Below, in pieces: positions 1-8,616 of a stretch of 64,000 bases of DNA. The stretch comes from Rhodococcus sp. 4CII (lineage in GTDB: Bacteria > Actinomycetota > Actinomycetes > Mycobacteriales > Mycobacteriaceae). Below the pieces are notes generated by a model. It ran no database searches, was not told the origin of the DNA, and saw only the letters and a program-made list of their open reading frames with translations. Both the position numbers and the translations under genes were made by a program. The stretch is taken from the NCBI RefSeq assembly GCF_014256275.1, contig NZ_JACCFE010000002.1, forward strand, positions 620,001-684,000, read 5' to 3'. The first letter of the stretch is position 1. The number at the start of each line of letters is the position of its first letter.

Positions 1-1524
1 CTCCACCTTGCTGGTGTCGAGTTGCAGGACCTTCGACGTCCAGTCCCACACCTGCGAGAACAGTTCGGTGTTGTCGGACAGCTTCACGCCCAGCGACGGC
101 ACCATTTCCTGCAGCTTCGGCTTCCACGACTCGTACTGGGTCGGGAAGCACCGCTGCAGCACGTCGAGCATCGCGGGCACCGCGGTCGACGCGCCCGGCG
201 AGGCGCCGAGCAGACCCGCGATGCTGCCGTCGCCGGCGTTCACCACGGCGGTACCGAACTCGAGAACGCCGCCCTTGCCCTTGGCGCGGCGGATAACCTG
301 GACGCGCTGACCTGCGGTGATGAGCTCCCAGTCCTTGCCGAGCGCCTTCGGGACGAACTCGCGGAGGGTGTCGATCCGCCCGGCCTCGGACATCGCCAGC
401 TCACTGATCAGGTACTTGACGAGGCCGAGTTCGCTGACGCCGACCCCCAGCATGGACAGCAGGTTGTCGGGCTTCACCGAACTGGGCAGGTCGGTGACGC
501 GACCCTGCTTGAGGAATTTGGGCGACCAGCCGGCATAGGGACCGAACAGCAGTCCGGGCTTGCTGCCGATCACGCGGGTGTCGAGGTGGGGAACCGACAT
601 CGGCGGTGCGCCGACCGCGGCCTTGCCGTACACCTTGGCGCGGTGCTCATCGATGAGCTGTGGGTTGGTGCAGCGCAGGAACGCGCCGCTGACGGGGAAA
701 CCGCCGAAGCCCTTCGCCTCGGCGATACCGGACTTCTGCAGCAGGTGCAGCGCACCGCCGCCGGCGCCGACGAACACGAACTTGGCGCGCACGACCTTCT
801 TCGCACCGTTACGGCGGTTGGTGACCTTCACCACCCAGCTGCCGTCGGACTGCTTGGTGAGGTCGGTGACCTCGTGCCCGAAGTGGACGACGCCGCCGGA
901 CGCGCCGACATATCCGAGGAGCTGCTTGGTGAGGGCACCGAAGTCGACGTCGGTGCCGTCCTGGGTCCAGTTGAGCGCGATCGGGTCGCTGAAGTCGCGG
1001 CCCTTCGCCATCAGCGGCAGACGTCGGGTGAACTCGGCGGGGTCGTCGATGTACTCCATGCCGGCGAACAGGGGGTGACCGGCGAGGGCGTCGTAGCGGG
1101 CCCGCAGGTACTTCGCGTTGGCCTCGCCGTGTACGAAGCTGACGTGCGGGATCGGGTTGATGAACTCCTTGGGCTTCGTCAGTACACCGCTCTCGACGCC
1201 GTGCGCCCAGAACTGCCGCGACACCTGGAACTGCTCGTTCACGTTGACGGCCTTCGCGATGTCCACGCTGCCGTCGGGGTTCTGCGGGGTGTAATTGAGC
1301 TCACACAGCGCGGAGTGGCCGGTACCGGCGTTGTTCCACGGGTCGCTGCTCTCGGCGGCTACTGCGTCGAGCCGCTCGAATGTGGTGATCGACCAATCGG
1401 GCTGCACTTGACGCAGGATCGCTCCCAGCGTCGCGCTCATGATGCCCGCGCCCACCAGCACTACATCCGTTTTCGTCTCTACCGCATTCTGATCTGACAC
1501 TGGAGTATCGACTTCCTTGTCCAT
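1..1524 (-). CDS. mqo: Malate:quinone oxidoreductase, 3' end beyond window
   Basis: Membrane-associated FAD enzyme that oxidises malate to oxaloacetate and passes electrons to quinone in the TCA cycle. The frame is open for 508 codons from an ATG at 1524 to the window edge, so the C-terminus lies outside. An N-terminal Rossmann motif (VVLVGAGIMSATLG, about residues 21-34) is followed by family-typical stretches such as NNAGTGHSALCELNYTP and WTQDGTDVDFGALTKQL. It is transcribed divergently from the hydrolase at 1646. A long plus-strand ORF over the same bases is a high-GC shadow. The Mqo call is firm. Confidence 0.95.
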   Translation of the reverse strand, partial: MDKEVDTPVSDQNAVETKTDVVLVGAGIMSATLGAILRQVQPDWSITTFERLDAVAAESSDPWNNAGTGHSALCELNYTPQNPDGSVDIAKAVNVNEQFQVSRQFWAHGVESGVLTKPKEFINPIPHVSFVHGEANAKYLRARYDALAGHPLFAGMEYIDDPAEFTRRLPLMAKGRDFSDPIALNWTQDGTDVDFGALTKQLLGYVGASGGVVHFGHEVTDLTKQSDGSWVVKVTNRRNGAKKVVRAKFVFVGAGGGALHLLQKSGIAEAKGFGGFPVSGAFLRCTNPQLIDEHRAKVYGKAAVGAPPMSVPHLDTRVIGSKPGLLFGPYAGWSPKFLKQGRVTDLPSSVKPDNLLSMLGVGVSELGLVKYLISELAMSEAGRIDTLREFVPKALGKDWELITAGQRVQVIRRAKGKGGVLEFGTAVVNAGDGSIAGLLGASPGASTAVPAMLDVLQRCFPTQYESWKPKLQEMVPSLGVKLSDNTELFSQVWDWTSKVLQLDTSKVE

Positions 1525-1632
1525 AGCCGTACGCGCATACGCCTGCCGTGTTCGCCGGATAGGTTACCCGCGCGTATGAGCGAGAATCACCTGCCCCAAT
1601 TGTGCGCCTCCCCGCGCCCTCGAAACGCACAT

Positions 1633-1646
1633 TAGATTGTGATCTG
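1633..1646 (+). promoter_or_regulatory. Putative -10 element giving a leaderless hydrolase-mtr transcript
   Basis: TAGATT at 1633-1638 fits the actinobacterial TANNNT -10 consensus. Seven bases follow before the GTG start at 1646, so transcription would begin at or next to the start codon. No Shine-Dalgarno sequence precedes the GTG. This is inferred from spacing alone. Confidence 0.45.
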
Positions 1647-2656
1647 TGACTACCTGGGCTCCCGACGTCCTCGGCGACGGATATCAACAGCTGACCATCC
1701 CTCTCGGGACCGACCCCGACGGCGAGGGCGAGGTGAAGGCCACCCTGATCCGCTACCAGCCGGCGCAGGAGACGAAGAAGACCGGTCGGGCCGTGCTGTA
1801 CGTCCACGGATTCACCGACTACTTCTTCCAGAAACACCTCGCCGAGCACTTCGCCGAACAAGGTTACGCGTTCTTCGCGCTCGATCTCCGCAAGTGCGGG
1901 CGCTCGCTCGAACCGGGGCAGACCGCGCATTTCGTCTCCGACCTCTCGCTGTACGACGCCGAATTGAACGAGGCGTTGCGTGTGGTCCGCGAGCAGACCG
2001 GTGACGGCGAGGTCCTGCTGGTGGCGCACTCGACCGGCGGTCTGGTTCTGCCGCTGTGGCTGCATCGCCTCCAGCGCAAGTCGGGTGGTACCGCCGCCCT
2101 CGGCATCAGCGGGGTCATCCTCAACAGCCCGTGGTTCGATCTGCAGGGTCCGTCGTACCTGCGGAACGTCGGGACCGTGGCGGTCGACGCTGTCGGTCGC
2201 GTCAAGCGCAAGTCGATCATCCCGAAGACGGGCCTCGACACGTACGGCGTCAGTCTGCACGTCGAGGGCAACGGCATCTGGAACTACAACCTGGACTGGA
2301 AGCCGCTCAGTGGCTTCCCGGTCACGTTCGGGTGGCTGCGCGCGGTGCGCCGCGGGCACGCGCAGCTGCACCGGGGACTCGACATCGGCGTCCCCGCCCT
2401 GATCCTCCGGTCGAAGGCGTCGTATTTCGCGCCGCGATACGACCCCCGGGTCGACACGGCGGACGCCGTCCTCGACGTCCGGCAGATCGCACGCTGGGCG
2501 GGATGCCTCGGCGACCGCACCACGATCGTGCCCATCCCGGGCGCCCGGCACGACGTGTTCCTGTCGTCCGACGAGCCCCGGGCCCAGGCATTCGCCGAGG
2601 TGGATCTGTGGCTCGACTGGCTGCACGGCCACAACGCTGCGGAGGTCGAGCGGTGA
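1646..2656 (+). CDS. Alpha/beta hydrolase, Rv2854-like
   Basis: A 336-residue serine hydrolase of the alpha/beta fold. The oxyanion-loop strand LYVHGF is near residues 51-56. The nucleophile elbow is AHSTGG, with Ser129 in a position equivalent to the usual GxSxG Ser although the first Gly is His. A candidate catalytic His lies in GARHDVFLS near the C-terminus. No signal peptide is seen, so it should be cytoplasmic. Its stop overlaps the mtr start (GTGA), so the two are co-translated, as with the hydrolase upstream of mtr in mycobacteria. Substrate is unknown. Confidence 0.85.
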   Translation: MTTWAPDVLGDGYQQLTIPLGTDPDGEGEVKATLIRYQPAQETKKTGRAVLYVHGFTDYFFQKHLAEHFAEQGYAFFALDLRKCGRSLEPGQTAHFVSDLSLYDAELNEALRVVREQTGDGEVLLVAHSTGGLVLPLWLHRLQRKSGGTAALGISGVILNSPWFDLQGPSYLRNVGTVAVDAVGRVKRKSIIPKTGLDTYGVSLHVEGNGIWNYNLDWKPLSGFPVTFGWLRAVRRGHAQLHRGLDIGVPALILRSKASYFAPRYDPRVDTADAVLDVRQIARWAGCLGDRTTIVPIPGARHDVFLSSDEPRAQAFAEVDLWLDWLHGHNAAEVER

Positions 2657-4038
2657 CGCATTTCGATCTGGCCGTCATCGGTTCGGGGTCCGGCAACTCG
2701 CTGCCCGACGACCGTTTCGCGGACAAGACGATCGCGATCCTGGAGAAGGGGACATTCGGCGGAACGTGCCTGAACGTGGGCTGCATCCCGACGAAGATGT
2801 TTGTCTACGCCGCCGAGGTGGCCCGCACGGTCACGGGTTCCGCGAAGTACGGCATCGATGCGCAACTCGAGGGTGTGCGCTGGCCCGACATCGTGAAGCG
2901 GGTGTTCGGCCGTATCGATCCGATCTCGGCGGGCGGGGAACGCTACCGCGCGGAGGACAGCCCGAACACCACACTGTTCCGGGGACACGCGACGTTCGTG
3001 GGACCGCGGACCCTCGACACCGGGACCGGGGAGGTCGTCACGGCCGATCAGGTGGTGATCGCCGCCGGGTCCCGACCGATCATTCCCGACGTCGTGCGCG
3101 AATCGGGCGTGCGGTACTACACCAACGAAGACATCATGCGGCTGCCGGAGTTGCCCGAGCGCATGGTGATCATCGGGGCGGGATTCATCGCCGCCGAGTT
3201 CGCGCACGTGTTCTCCGCGCTGGGCACCCGGGTGTCGCTGATCGCGCGGGGTTCCCACCTGCTCCGGCACCTCGACGAGGACATCTCCCTCCGATTCACG
3301 GATCTGGCCGAGCAGAAATGGGACGTGCATCGCGGCCACCCCGTCACGGCCGTCCGCCCGGACGGCGACGGCGTTGCGGTCGAACTCGCGGACGGTTCCG
3401 TCGTCTCCGGTGACGTGCTCCTGGTGGCGACGGGCCGGCAGCCGAACGGGGACACCCTTTCGGTTGCCGCCGCCGGTGTCGAACTCGACGACGAGGGACG
3501 CGTCGTGGTGGACGAGTTCCAACGCACTACTGCCGAAGGCGTTTTCGCGCTCGGCGACGTGTCGTCGCCGTACCAGCTCAAGCATGTCGCCAATCACGAG
3601 GCGCGCGTCGTCCAGCACAATCTGCTACAGGACGCCTGGAAGGACACCTCGGGTCTGCGCTCGACGGACCACCGGTTCGTCCCGGCGGCCGTGTTCACCG
3701 ACCCGCAGATCGCGCACGTCGGGCTGACCGAAGCAGAGGCCCGGGAGGCCGGCTGGGACGTCACCGTGAAGGTGCAGGCTTACGGCGACGTCGCCTACGG
3801 GTGGGCCATGGAGGACAACGAGGGTCTCTGCAAGGTCATCGCCGAGCGGGGCACCGGGCGACTGCTGGGTGCGCACGTGATCGGCGCCCAGGCGCCCACG
3901 GTGATCCAGCCGCTGATCCAGGCGATGAGCTTCGGCGTGACGGCGCAGCGGATGGCGCGGGGGCAGTACTGGATCCATCCGGCGCTGCCCGAGGTGGTCG
4001 AGAACGCGCTCCTCGGTCTCGACCTTCCGCCCGAGTGA
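2653..4038 (+). CDS. mtr: Mycothione reductase
   Basis: NADPH-dependent flavoprotein that reduces mycothiol disulfide, keeping the actinobacterial thiol pool reduced in the cytoplasm. The 461-residue product has the disulfide-reductase layout: an FAD motif (VIGSGSGN, residues 8-15), the redox pair in GGTCLNVGCIPTK (Cys39 and Cys44), a second dinucleotide motif IIGAGFIAAEF, FAD motif VFALGDV, and the C-terminal His-Glu dimer motif HPALPEVVEN. GTG at 2653 overlaps the upstream stop and gives the normal family length; an upstream extension of the frame is only the hydrolase read out of frame. Confidence 0.95.
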   Translation: MTHFDLAVIGSGSGNSLPDDRFADKTIAILEKGTFGGTCLNVGCIPTKMFVYAAEVARTVTGSAKYGIDAQLEGVRWPDIVKRVFGRIDPISAGGERYRAEDSPNTTLFRGHATFVGPRTLDTGTGEVVTADQVVIAAGSRPIIPDVVRESGVRYYTNEDIMRLPELPERMVIIGAGFIAAEFAHVFSALGTRVSLIARGSHLLRHLDEDISLRFTDLAEQKWDVHRGHPVTAVRPDGDGVAVELADGSVVSGDVLLVATGRQPNGDTLSVAAAGVELDDEGRVVVDEFQRTTAEGVFALGDVSSPYQLKHVANHEARVVQHNLLQDAWKDTSGLRSTDHRFVPAAVFTDPQIAHVGLTEAEAREAGWDVTVKVQAYGDVAYGWAMEDNEGLCKVIAERGTGRLLGAHVIGAQAPTVIQPLIQAMSFGVTAQRMARGQYWIHPALPEVVENALLGLDLPPE

Positions 4039-4364
4039 CGGTCGCCAAGTCCGTCGCGCTGTTCGCCCTCGCCGCGCTGTTCGAGATCGGCGGCGCGTGG
4101 CTGGTGTGGCAGGGTGTCCGCGAGCACCGGGGCTGGATCTGGATCGGTGCCGGTGTCGCGGCGCTCGGCGCGTACGGGTTCGTCGCGACGATGCAGCCCG
4201 ATGCCAACTTCGGCCGCATCCTCGCCGCCTACGGCGGGGTGTTCGTGGCGGGCTCGCTGATCTGGGGCATGGTGGCCGACGGGTTCCGCCCGGACCGCTG
4301 GGACGTGTCGGGTGCCCTGATCTGCCTGCTGGGTATGGCCGTCATCATGTACGCCCCACGCTGA
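4035..4364 (+). CDS. UPF0060/YnfA-type four-helix membrane protein
   Basis: A 109-residue integral membrane protein. It has the YnfA family pattern: an N-terminal helix with AALFEIGGAWLVWQ, a second helix GAGVAALGAYGFVAT, and AAYGGVFVAGSLIWGMVADG before the last helix. This family belongs to the small multidrug-resistance fold, but transport has not been shown for most members. The GTG start overlaps the mtr stop by four bases, so it is the third gene of the hydrolase-mtr operon. Confidence 0.9.
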   Translation: MTVAKSVALFALAALFEIGGAWLVWQGVREHRGWIWIGAGVAALGAYGFVATMQPDANFGRILAAYGGVFVAGSLIWGMVADGFRPDRWDVSGALICLLGMAVIMYAPR

Positions 4365-4409
4365 GCACGGTCGTGCCCGGCGCGGGGCGGCGTTCCTGAC
4401 GGGAAGCGG

Positions 4410-4976
4410 TTACCAGGGGCTGGTGCGGAGCACGATCTCGGTGGCCAGTTCGGCGGCCGCCGTGGCCGGAACGTTCGTGACGCCGTCGAGTTGCACGACC
4501 CGGAAGTCGGAGTAGACGAAGCGTCCGCTCGCGTCCGCCTCGGCCCGCCGGTCGGCGCTCGAGACCAGGACTGTCGTGGGGAGTTCGACCGGCGGACAAT
4601 CGGATCCGCGCACCGCCCCCTGCGCGTCGGGTGCCGCCGGATGACCGCGGTCGGCCACTACCAGGCTGGCGAATCGCCCGAACTGTCGTGCCGCGAGCGA
4701 CCAGGCCAGCTCCGCGCCCTCCCGGCTGCCGACAAGATTCACCCACCCCACCTTCATTTCGTCGAGCAGAGCCATGATCGTCGATTCGTCGAGACCGGCG
4801 ATGTCCTCGGGCACGATCGTGCGCAGATCCGAATTGTGGAGGCGCTCGCACACGCCGTCGTAGACATCCGGTCCGTCGCCGGCCCCCGGGAGCAGGAGGA
4901 CGGTGTGTTTGCTCGCAGGCCCGTCGATGCGGACCGTGCAGTCTCCATCTCCCACCGCCACGTGCGTCAGTTCCAT
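4410..4976 (-). CDS. Small alpha/beta-hydrolase-fold protein, nucleophile position altered
   Basis: A 188-residue protein with the strand and oxyanion pattern of the alpha/beta fold (VLLLPGAGDGPDVYD near residue 30). Where a nucleophile elbow GxSxG is expected, it reads VGSREGAEL: aligned on the glycines the serine position is Arg, with Ser one residue earlier. The usual Asp and His are also not obvious. It may be a non-catalytic or rewired member. It is convergent with the mtr operon, with 45 bases between them and no clear terminator. Confidence 0.65.
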   Translation of the reverse strand: MELTHVAVGDGDCTVRIDGPASKHTVLLLPGAGDGPDVYDGVCERLHNSDLRTIVPEDIAGLDESTIMALLDEMKVGWVNLVGSREGAELAWSLAARQFGRFASLVVADRGHPAAPDAQGAVRGSDCPPVELPTTVLVSSADRRAEADASGRFVYSDFRVVQLDGVTNVPATAAAELATEIVLRTSPW

Positions 4977-5117
4977 GGGCTAAAAACTACGCGATCGGGG
5001 ACGTCTCGCGCTCGCACCTATCCAGTTCCACGGTCCACTGCACGAGTTGTGAACCGATCAACCGGCGAGGCGGGCGTCGATGATCGGCACGGCGTTCGAC
5101 ACGGAGACGGTCGCCGC

Positions 5118-6656
5118 CTAACGCACCAGGCCCGACCCGATGGCCGGAAGGCCCTTCGGAGCGCCTCCGCCGAGGAGTTCCTCGAGGGCTCGGAGATCGA
5201 GATTCTGCTCCACCAGGTCCGCCAGCAGATCGAGTTGGGCGGTCCGGATCGCGGCGACGTCCGTGTCCGGGGCGGTCACGAATCCGGTTCGCCCCGCGTG
5301 TTCGGCCACGTCGTCCAGCAGGATCCGGCGGAAGCGGTCGGTCTCCAGGAGGCCGTGCCAATGCGTGCCGTAGACGGCGCCGCGGATGCTTCCCTCCGCG
5401 GCGCCGTCGCTCGCGTGGAGCAGCGGCGCATCGCCGTTGCGCCGGACCCGGCCGTGATGGATCTCGTACCCGGACACCGGGACTCCGTGGGCGTTGCCGC
5501 GGACCTGGGCGAGCACCTTGTCCGGGGCGAACTCCACCTCGAGGTCGAGCAATCCGAGGCCGGCCACCGCACCACGGCCGGATTCGACGTCGTCGACGAT
5601 GGCGGACCCGAGCATCTGGTAGCCCCCGCACACACCGAGCACCGGCCGGCCGCGCTTCGCGTGTGCCGAGATCGCGTCCGCGATGCCGTTGCGGCGCAAC
5701 CATTCCAGGTCCGACACGGTCGATTTGCTGCCGGGCAGCACGATCAGATCGGTGTCCTCCAGCCGCGACGGATCGGTGACCCACCGCACCGCCACCCCGG
5801 GTTCGCACGCGAGCGCCTCGACGTCCGTCGAATTGGAGATGCGGGGCAGACGGATCGCGGCCACCCGCAACCAGTCGTCGCCGATCGGCGGCGCCGGACG
5901 TCCGACCGGAGCGTCCCCCACCACGCCGAGCGAATCCTCCGCGTCGAGCCACAGGTCCTCGGCGAAGGGAACCACCCCGAGCGTCGGGCGTCCCGTCAGG
6001 GCCGTCAGTTGGTCGAGTCCCGGGGCCAGCAACGACACGTCGCCGCGGAACTTGTTGATCACGAATCCCGCGATCAGCGCCTGATCCTCCGGTTCGAGAA
6101 CGGCCACGGTGCCGAACAGGTGGGCGAGCACCCCACCGCGGTCGATGTCGCCGACGACGATCACCGGAAGGTGGGCGGCGCGAGCCAGTCCCATGTTCGC
6201 CAGGTCCGTGGCGCGCAGATTGACCTCCGCCGGTGAGCCGGCCCCCTCACAGATCACCACGTCGTACTCGGCGCGCAGCGACTGCAGTTCCTCGGCAACC
6301 ACCGTCCGCAGGTGTTCCCGGTGCTCGATGTAGTCGCGTGCTCCGACGGACGTGACCGCGCGGCCGCGCACCACCAGTTGCGACGTGCGATCGCTGCCCG
6401 GCTTCAGCAGCACGGGATTGAAACGGACGCTCGGCGCGAGTCCGCAGGCCGCCGCCTGCAGAGCCTGCGCCCGGCCGATCTCGCCGCCGTCGAGCGTGAC
6501 GACGGAGTTGTTCGACATGTTCTGCGCCTTGAACGGCGCCACCCGGACACCGCGCCGCGCCAGCATCCGGCACAGCCCCGCCACGAGCACACTCTTGCCG
6601 GCGTCGGACGTGGTGCCGGCGACGAGCAGTGCGCCCTCCCACCGGCTCTCGCTCAA
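5118..6656 (-). CDS. cobQ: Cobyric acid synthase
   Basis: Glutamine-dependent ATP enzyme that amidates four side chains of adenosylcobyrinic acid a,c-diamide during B12 synthesis. In 512 residues there is an N-terminal ATPase domain (VAGTTSDAGKS, residues 12-22; KAQNMSNNS) and a C-terminal class I glutaminase domain with the Cys in VLGVCGGYQMLG (about residue 343) and the His in GTHWHGLL (about 432). The chosen TTG start overlaps the map stop (TTGA), so it is coupled to map. No cobalamin riboswitch was seen upstream. Confidence 0.93.
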   Translation of the reverse strand: MSESRWEGALLVAGTTSDAGKSVLVAGLCRMLARRGVRVAPFKAQNMSNNSVVTLDGGEIGRAQALQAAACGLAPSVRFNPVLLKPGSDRTSQLVVRGRAVTSVGARDYIEHREHLRTVVAEELQSLRAEYDVVICEGAGSPAEVNLRATDLANMGLARAAHLPVIVVGDIDRGGVLAHLFGTVAVLEPEDQALIAGFVINKFRGDVSLLAPGLDQLTALTGRPTLGVVPFAEDLWLDAEDSLGVVGDAPVGRPAPPIGDDWLRVAAIRLPRISNSTDVEALACEPGVAVRWVTDPSRLEDTDLIVLPGSKSTVSDLEWLRRNGIADAISAHAKRGRPVLGVCGGYQMLGSAIVDDVESGRGAVAGLGLLDLEVEFAPDKVLAQVRGNAHGVPVSGYEIHHGRVRRNGDAPLLHASDGAAEGSIRGAVYGTHWHGLLETDRFRRILLDDVAEHAGRTGFVTAPDTDVAAIRTAQLDLLADLVEQNLDLRALEELLGGGAPKGLPAIGSGLVR

Positions 6657-7510
6657 GGCAGGGTGAGAATCTCGTTGCCGGTCTCGGTGACCACGATGGT
6701 GTGCTCGAACTGAGCCGTCCACTTGCGGTCCTTCGTCACCACGGTCCAGTCGTCGTCCCAGATCTCCCAGCCGATGTCGCCGAGGTTGATCATCGGCTCG
6801 ATCGTGAACACCATGCCCGGTTCGATGACCGTGTCCACGGAGGGCTCGTCGTAGTGCAGGATGACGAGACCGTTGTGGAACGTGGTGCCGATGCCGTGAC
6901 CGGTGAAGTCGCGGACCACGCCGTAGCCGAAACGGTGCGCGTACGACTCGATCACGCGGCCGATGACGTTGAGCGCGCGGCCCGGTTTGACCGCCTTGAT
7001 GGCGCGCATCGTCGCCTCGTGGGTCCGTTCCACCAGCAACCGGTTCTCCTCGGCGACGTCCCCGGCGAGGAACGTGGCGTTGGTGTCGCCGTGCACACCG
7101 CCGATGTACGCGGTGACGTCGATGTTGACGATGTCCCCGTCCTGGATCACGGTCGAGTCGGGGATGCCGTGGCAGATCACCTCGTTGAGCGAGGTGCAGC
7201 ACGACTTGGGGAATCCCTTGTAGCCGAGCGTCGACGGATAGGCGCCGTGATCGATCATGTACTCGTGGGCGATGCGGTCGAGTTCGTCGGTGGTGACGCC
7301 GGGCGCCACCGCCTTACCGGCCTCCTGCAACGCCTGCGCGGCGATCTTGCTCGCCACCCGCATCGCCTCGATGGTCTCCGGGGTCTGGACCCACGGCTCG
7401 TTGCCTTCCTTCGCCGTGGGCTTCCACGCGTACTCGGGACGCTCGATCCCCGCCGGTACGGCGAGGACGGGAGACACGGTTCCGGGGCTCAGTGCTGTGC
7501 GGACAGACAT
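6653..7510 (-). CDS. map: Type I methionine aminopeptidase
   Basis: Removes the initiator Met from nascent proteins. The 285-residue form has an N-terminal extension with PEYAWKP ahead of the pita-bread catalytic domain, as in the mycobacterial longer isozyme. Metal-ligand segments are visible: NIDVTAYIGGVHGDTNATF (two Asp), GHGIGTTFHNG (His), TIEPM (Glu) and FEHTIVV (Glu region). The start is ATG at 7510, and the gene leads a two-gene unit with cobQ. Confidence 0.95.
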   Translation of the reverse strand: MSVRTALSPGTVSPVLAVPAGIERPEYAWKPTAKEGNEPWVQTPETIEAMRVASKIAAQALQEAGKAVAPGVTTDELDRIAHEYMIDHGAYPSTLGYKGFPKSCCTSLNEVICHGIPDSTVIQDGDIVNIDVTAYIGGVHGDTNATFLAGDVAEENRLLVERTHEATMRAIKAVKPGRALNVIGRVIESYAHRFGYGVVRDFTGHGIGTTFHNGLVILHYDEPSVDTVIEPGMVFTIEPMINLGDIGWEIWDDDWTVVTKDRKWTAQFEHTIVVTETGNEILTLP

Positions 7511-7570
7511 GGGTACCAGGTTAGACCCGTGCAGGGTCGGGGCGCGTCAGGACCCGTCGTGCGAGTGGTG

Positions 7571-7856
7571 TCACTCCCGGAGCGTGGTGAGGAAGGCGAT
7601 CCGGTCGCCGCGGTAGAGGGAACGCACCCGCTCGATCGGGATGCCGCCGGTGTCCAGCGAGACGCGGTGCAGCAGCAACATCGGGCATCGCAGTGGTCGA
7701 GTCGAGCAGGGCGACGTCCCGGGGGAAGGCGTACGGTCTCGATCCGCTCGGTCGCCGATGCGAACACCACCCCCGTCTCGCGGATCACCGCGTACAACGA
7801 CGTGCCCGGATCGAAGGCGCGTGCCATCTCCCCGAAGCGGCCTGCGGGCAGATCAG
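7571..7856 (-). pseudogene. 3' remnant of a GntR-family (UTRA domain) regulator
   Basis: Read on the minus strand, the UTRA domain survives in pieces. DLPAGRFGEMARAFDPGTSLY and VIRETGVVFASATERIETVRLPP lie in one frame, then after frameshifts MLLLHRVSLDTGGIPIERV and SLYRGDRIAFLTTL follow in another. The DNA-binding N-terminus is missing: at about 7856 the sequence changes into an IS607-like recombinase fragment. Together with the ABC permease remnant downstream it looks like a lost phosphonate-type locus. It cannot encode a working regulator. Confidence 0.65.
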
Positions 7857-8106
7857 TGTTTCCTGATCGGCCAGCGAAGCGTCCGGTCCCGTCGAGCCGG
7901 ATACCCGGCGATACAACGCTTCCACCCGCGCACGCGGAGGATTCTCCGCGTGCGCGGGTGACAGCAGGTAGGCGTCAGATTCCTCGCTCGAAAACCTGGT
8001 GACCGGAACCGCAACGGCGGGAACACAACCGACCCTCCGACGCAGCTTTGCGGACACCCACGACGGACATGTTCAGGCATTCGGCGGCCTCACTGATACC
8101 TAACAT
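7857..8106 (-). mobile_element. N-terminal remnant of an IS607-type serine recombinase
   Basis: The minus strand encodes a MerR-like helix-turn-helix (ISEAAECLNMSVVGVRKAASEG) and then, after a one-base frameshift near 7985, the start of a serine-resolvase domain (EALYRRVSGSTGPDASLADQE), the Tyr-Arg-Arg-Val-Ser catalytic strand. This order, HTH first and resolvase second, is the layout of IS607 TnpA. The rest of the recombinase and any TnpB partner are absent, and the 3' side joins the GntR remnant directly. It is a dead fragment. Confidence 0.6.
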
Positions 8107-8162
8107 GCGATACCAACAGATAGTAAGATCTAGCATTCGGTTATCCATCAACAGTTGCCAGC

Positions 8163-8554
8163 ATGCAGACCGCATTCATCGCGGGTGCACTCACGCTCGC
8201 CGTCGGGACGTGGGCGGCACTGGCGGCGCGGGCTGCGCCGGCGTGGTTGCAGCGTGCGACCGACGCGGTGTTCCACCTGCCGATCGCCGTCCCGTCGCTG
8301 GCCATCGGTCTGGGGCTGCTGATCACGTTCAACGAGCGCCCGTTCCTCGGGGCGGCCGCCGCACTGTCGATCGCGCTGTCGATGGGCGAACTGGGTGCCA
8401 CCGTGATGGTCTATCCCGCCACCTGGAAGACGTTGCCGGTGAGCATCTTCGGACCCACCGCGGGCAGGTGTTCCTCGCCGACGCTGATACCACCCTGCTG
8501 CTGGCGGTCACGCTCCTCGCACTATTGGTCGTCGGCCGCCTCCGGAGGCGCTGA
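8163..8554 (+). pseudogene. Remnant of an ABC permease (2-aminoethylphosphonate/iron type)
   Basis: A BPD_transp_1 permease fragment: LPIAVPSLAIGLGLLITFNERP, then ALSIALSMGELGATVMVYPATW and LPVSIFG, and in another frame GQVFLADADTTLLLAVTLLALLVVGRL. The central segment that should hold the EAA loop contacting the ATPase is missing between FNERPFLG and AAAALSIAL, and there is a short deletion with frameshift after PVSIFG. The GELGATVMVYP segment is typical of PhnV/FbpB-like permeases. It cannot assemble a transporter. Confidence 0.65.
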
Positions 8555-8556
8555 CG

Positions 8557-8606
8557 CGCCCGTGCGCCTTTCTGGTTGTTCCCGCTACCAAAAAGGCGCA
8601 CGGGCG
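8557..8606. terminator. Strong hairpin terminator between permease remnant and synthetase
   Basis: The 19-base arms 8557-8575 and 8588-8606 are complementary apart from one mismatch (CGCCCGTGCGCCTTT paired with AAAGGCGCACGGGCG), with a 12-base loop. T or A runs inside the arms allow termination in both directions. It lies 10 bases past the synthetase stop. Confidence 0.75.
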
Positions 8607-8616
8607 GCGGAGCCGC

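Noticed and set aside
22..1497. 491-codon plus-strand ORF over mqo
   Set aside because: It is the antisense shadow of mqo, full of Arg/Val/His and lacking any domain; the minus frame gives a complete Mqo pattern.
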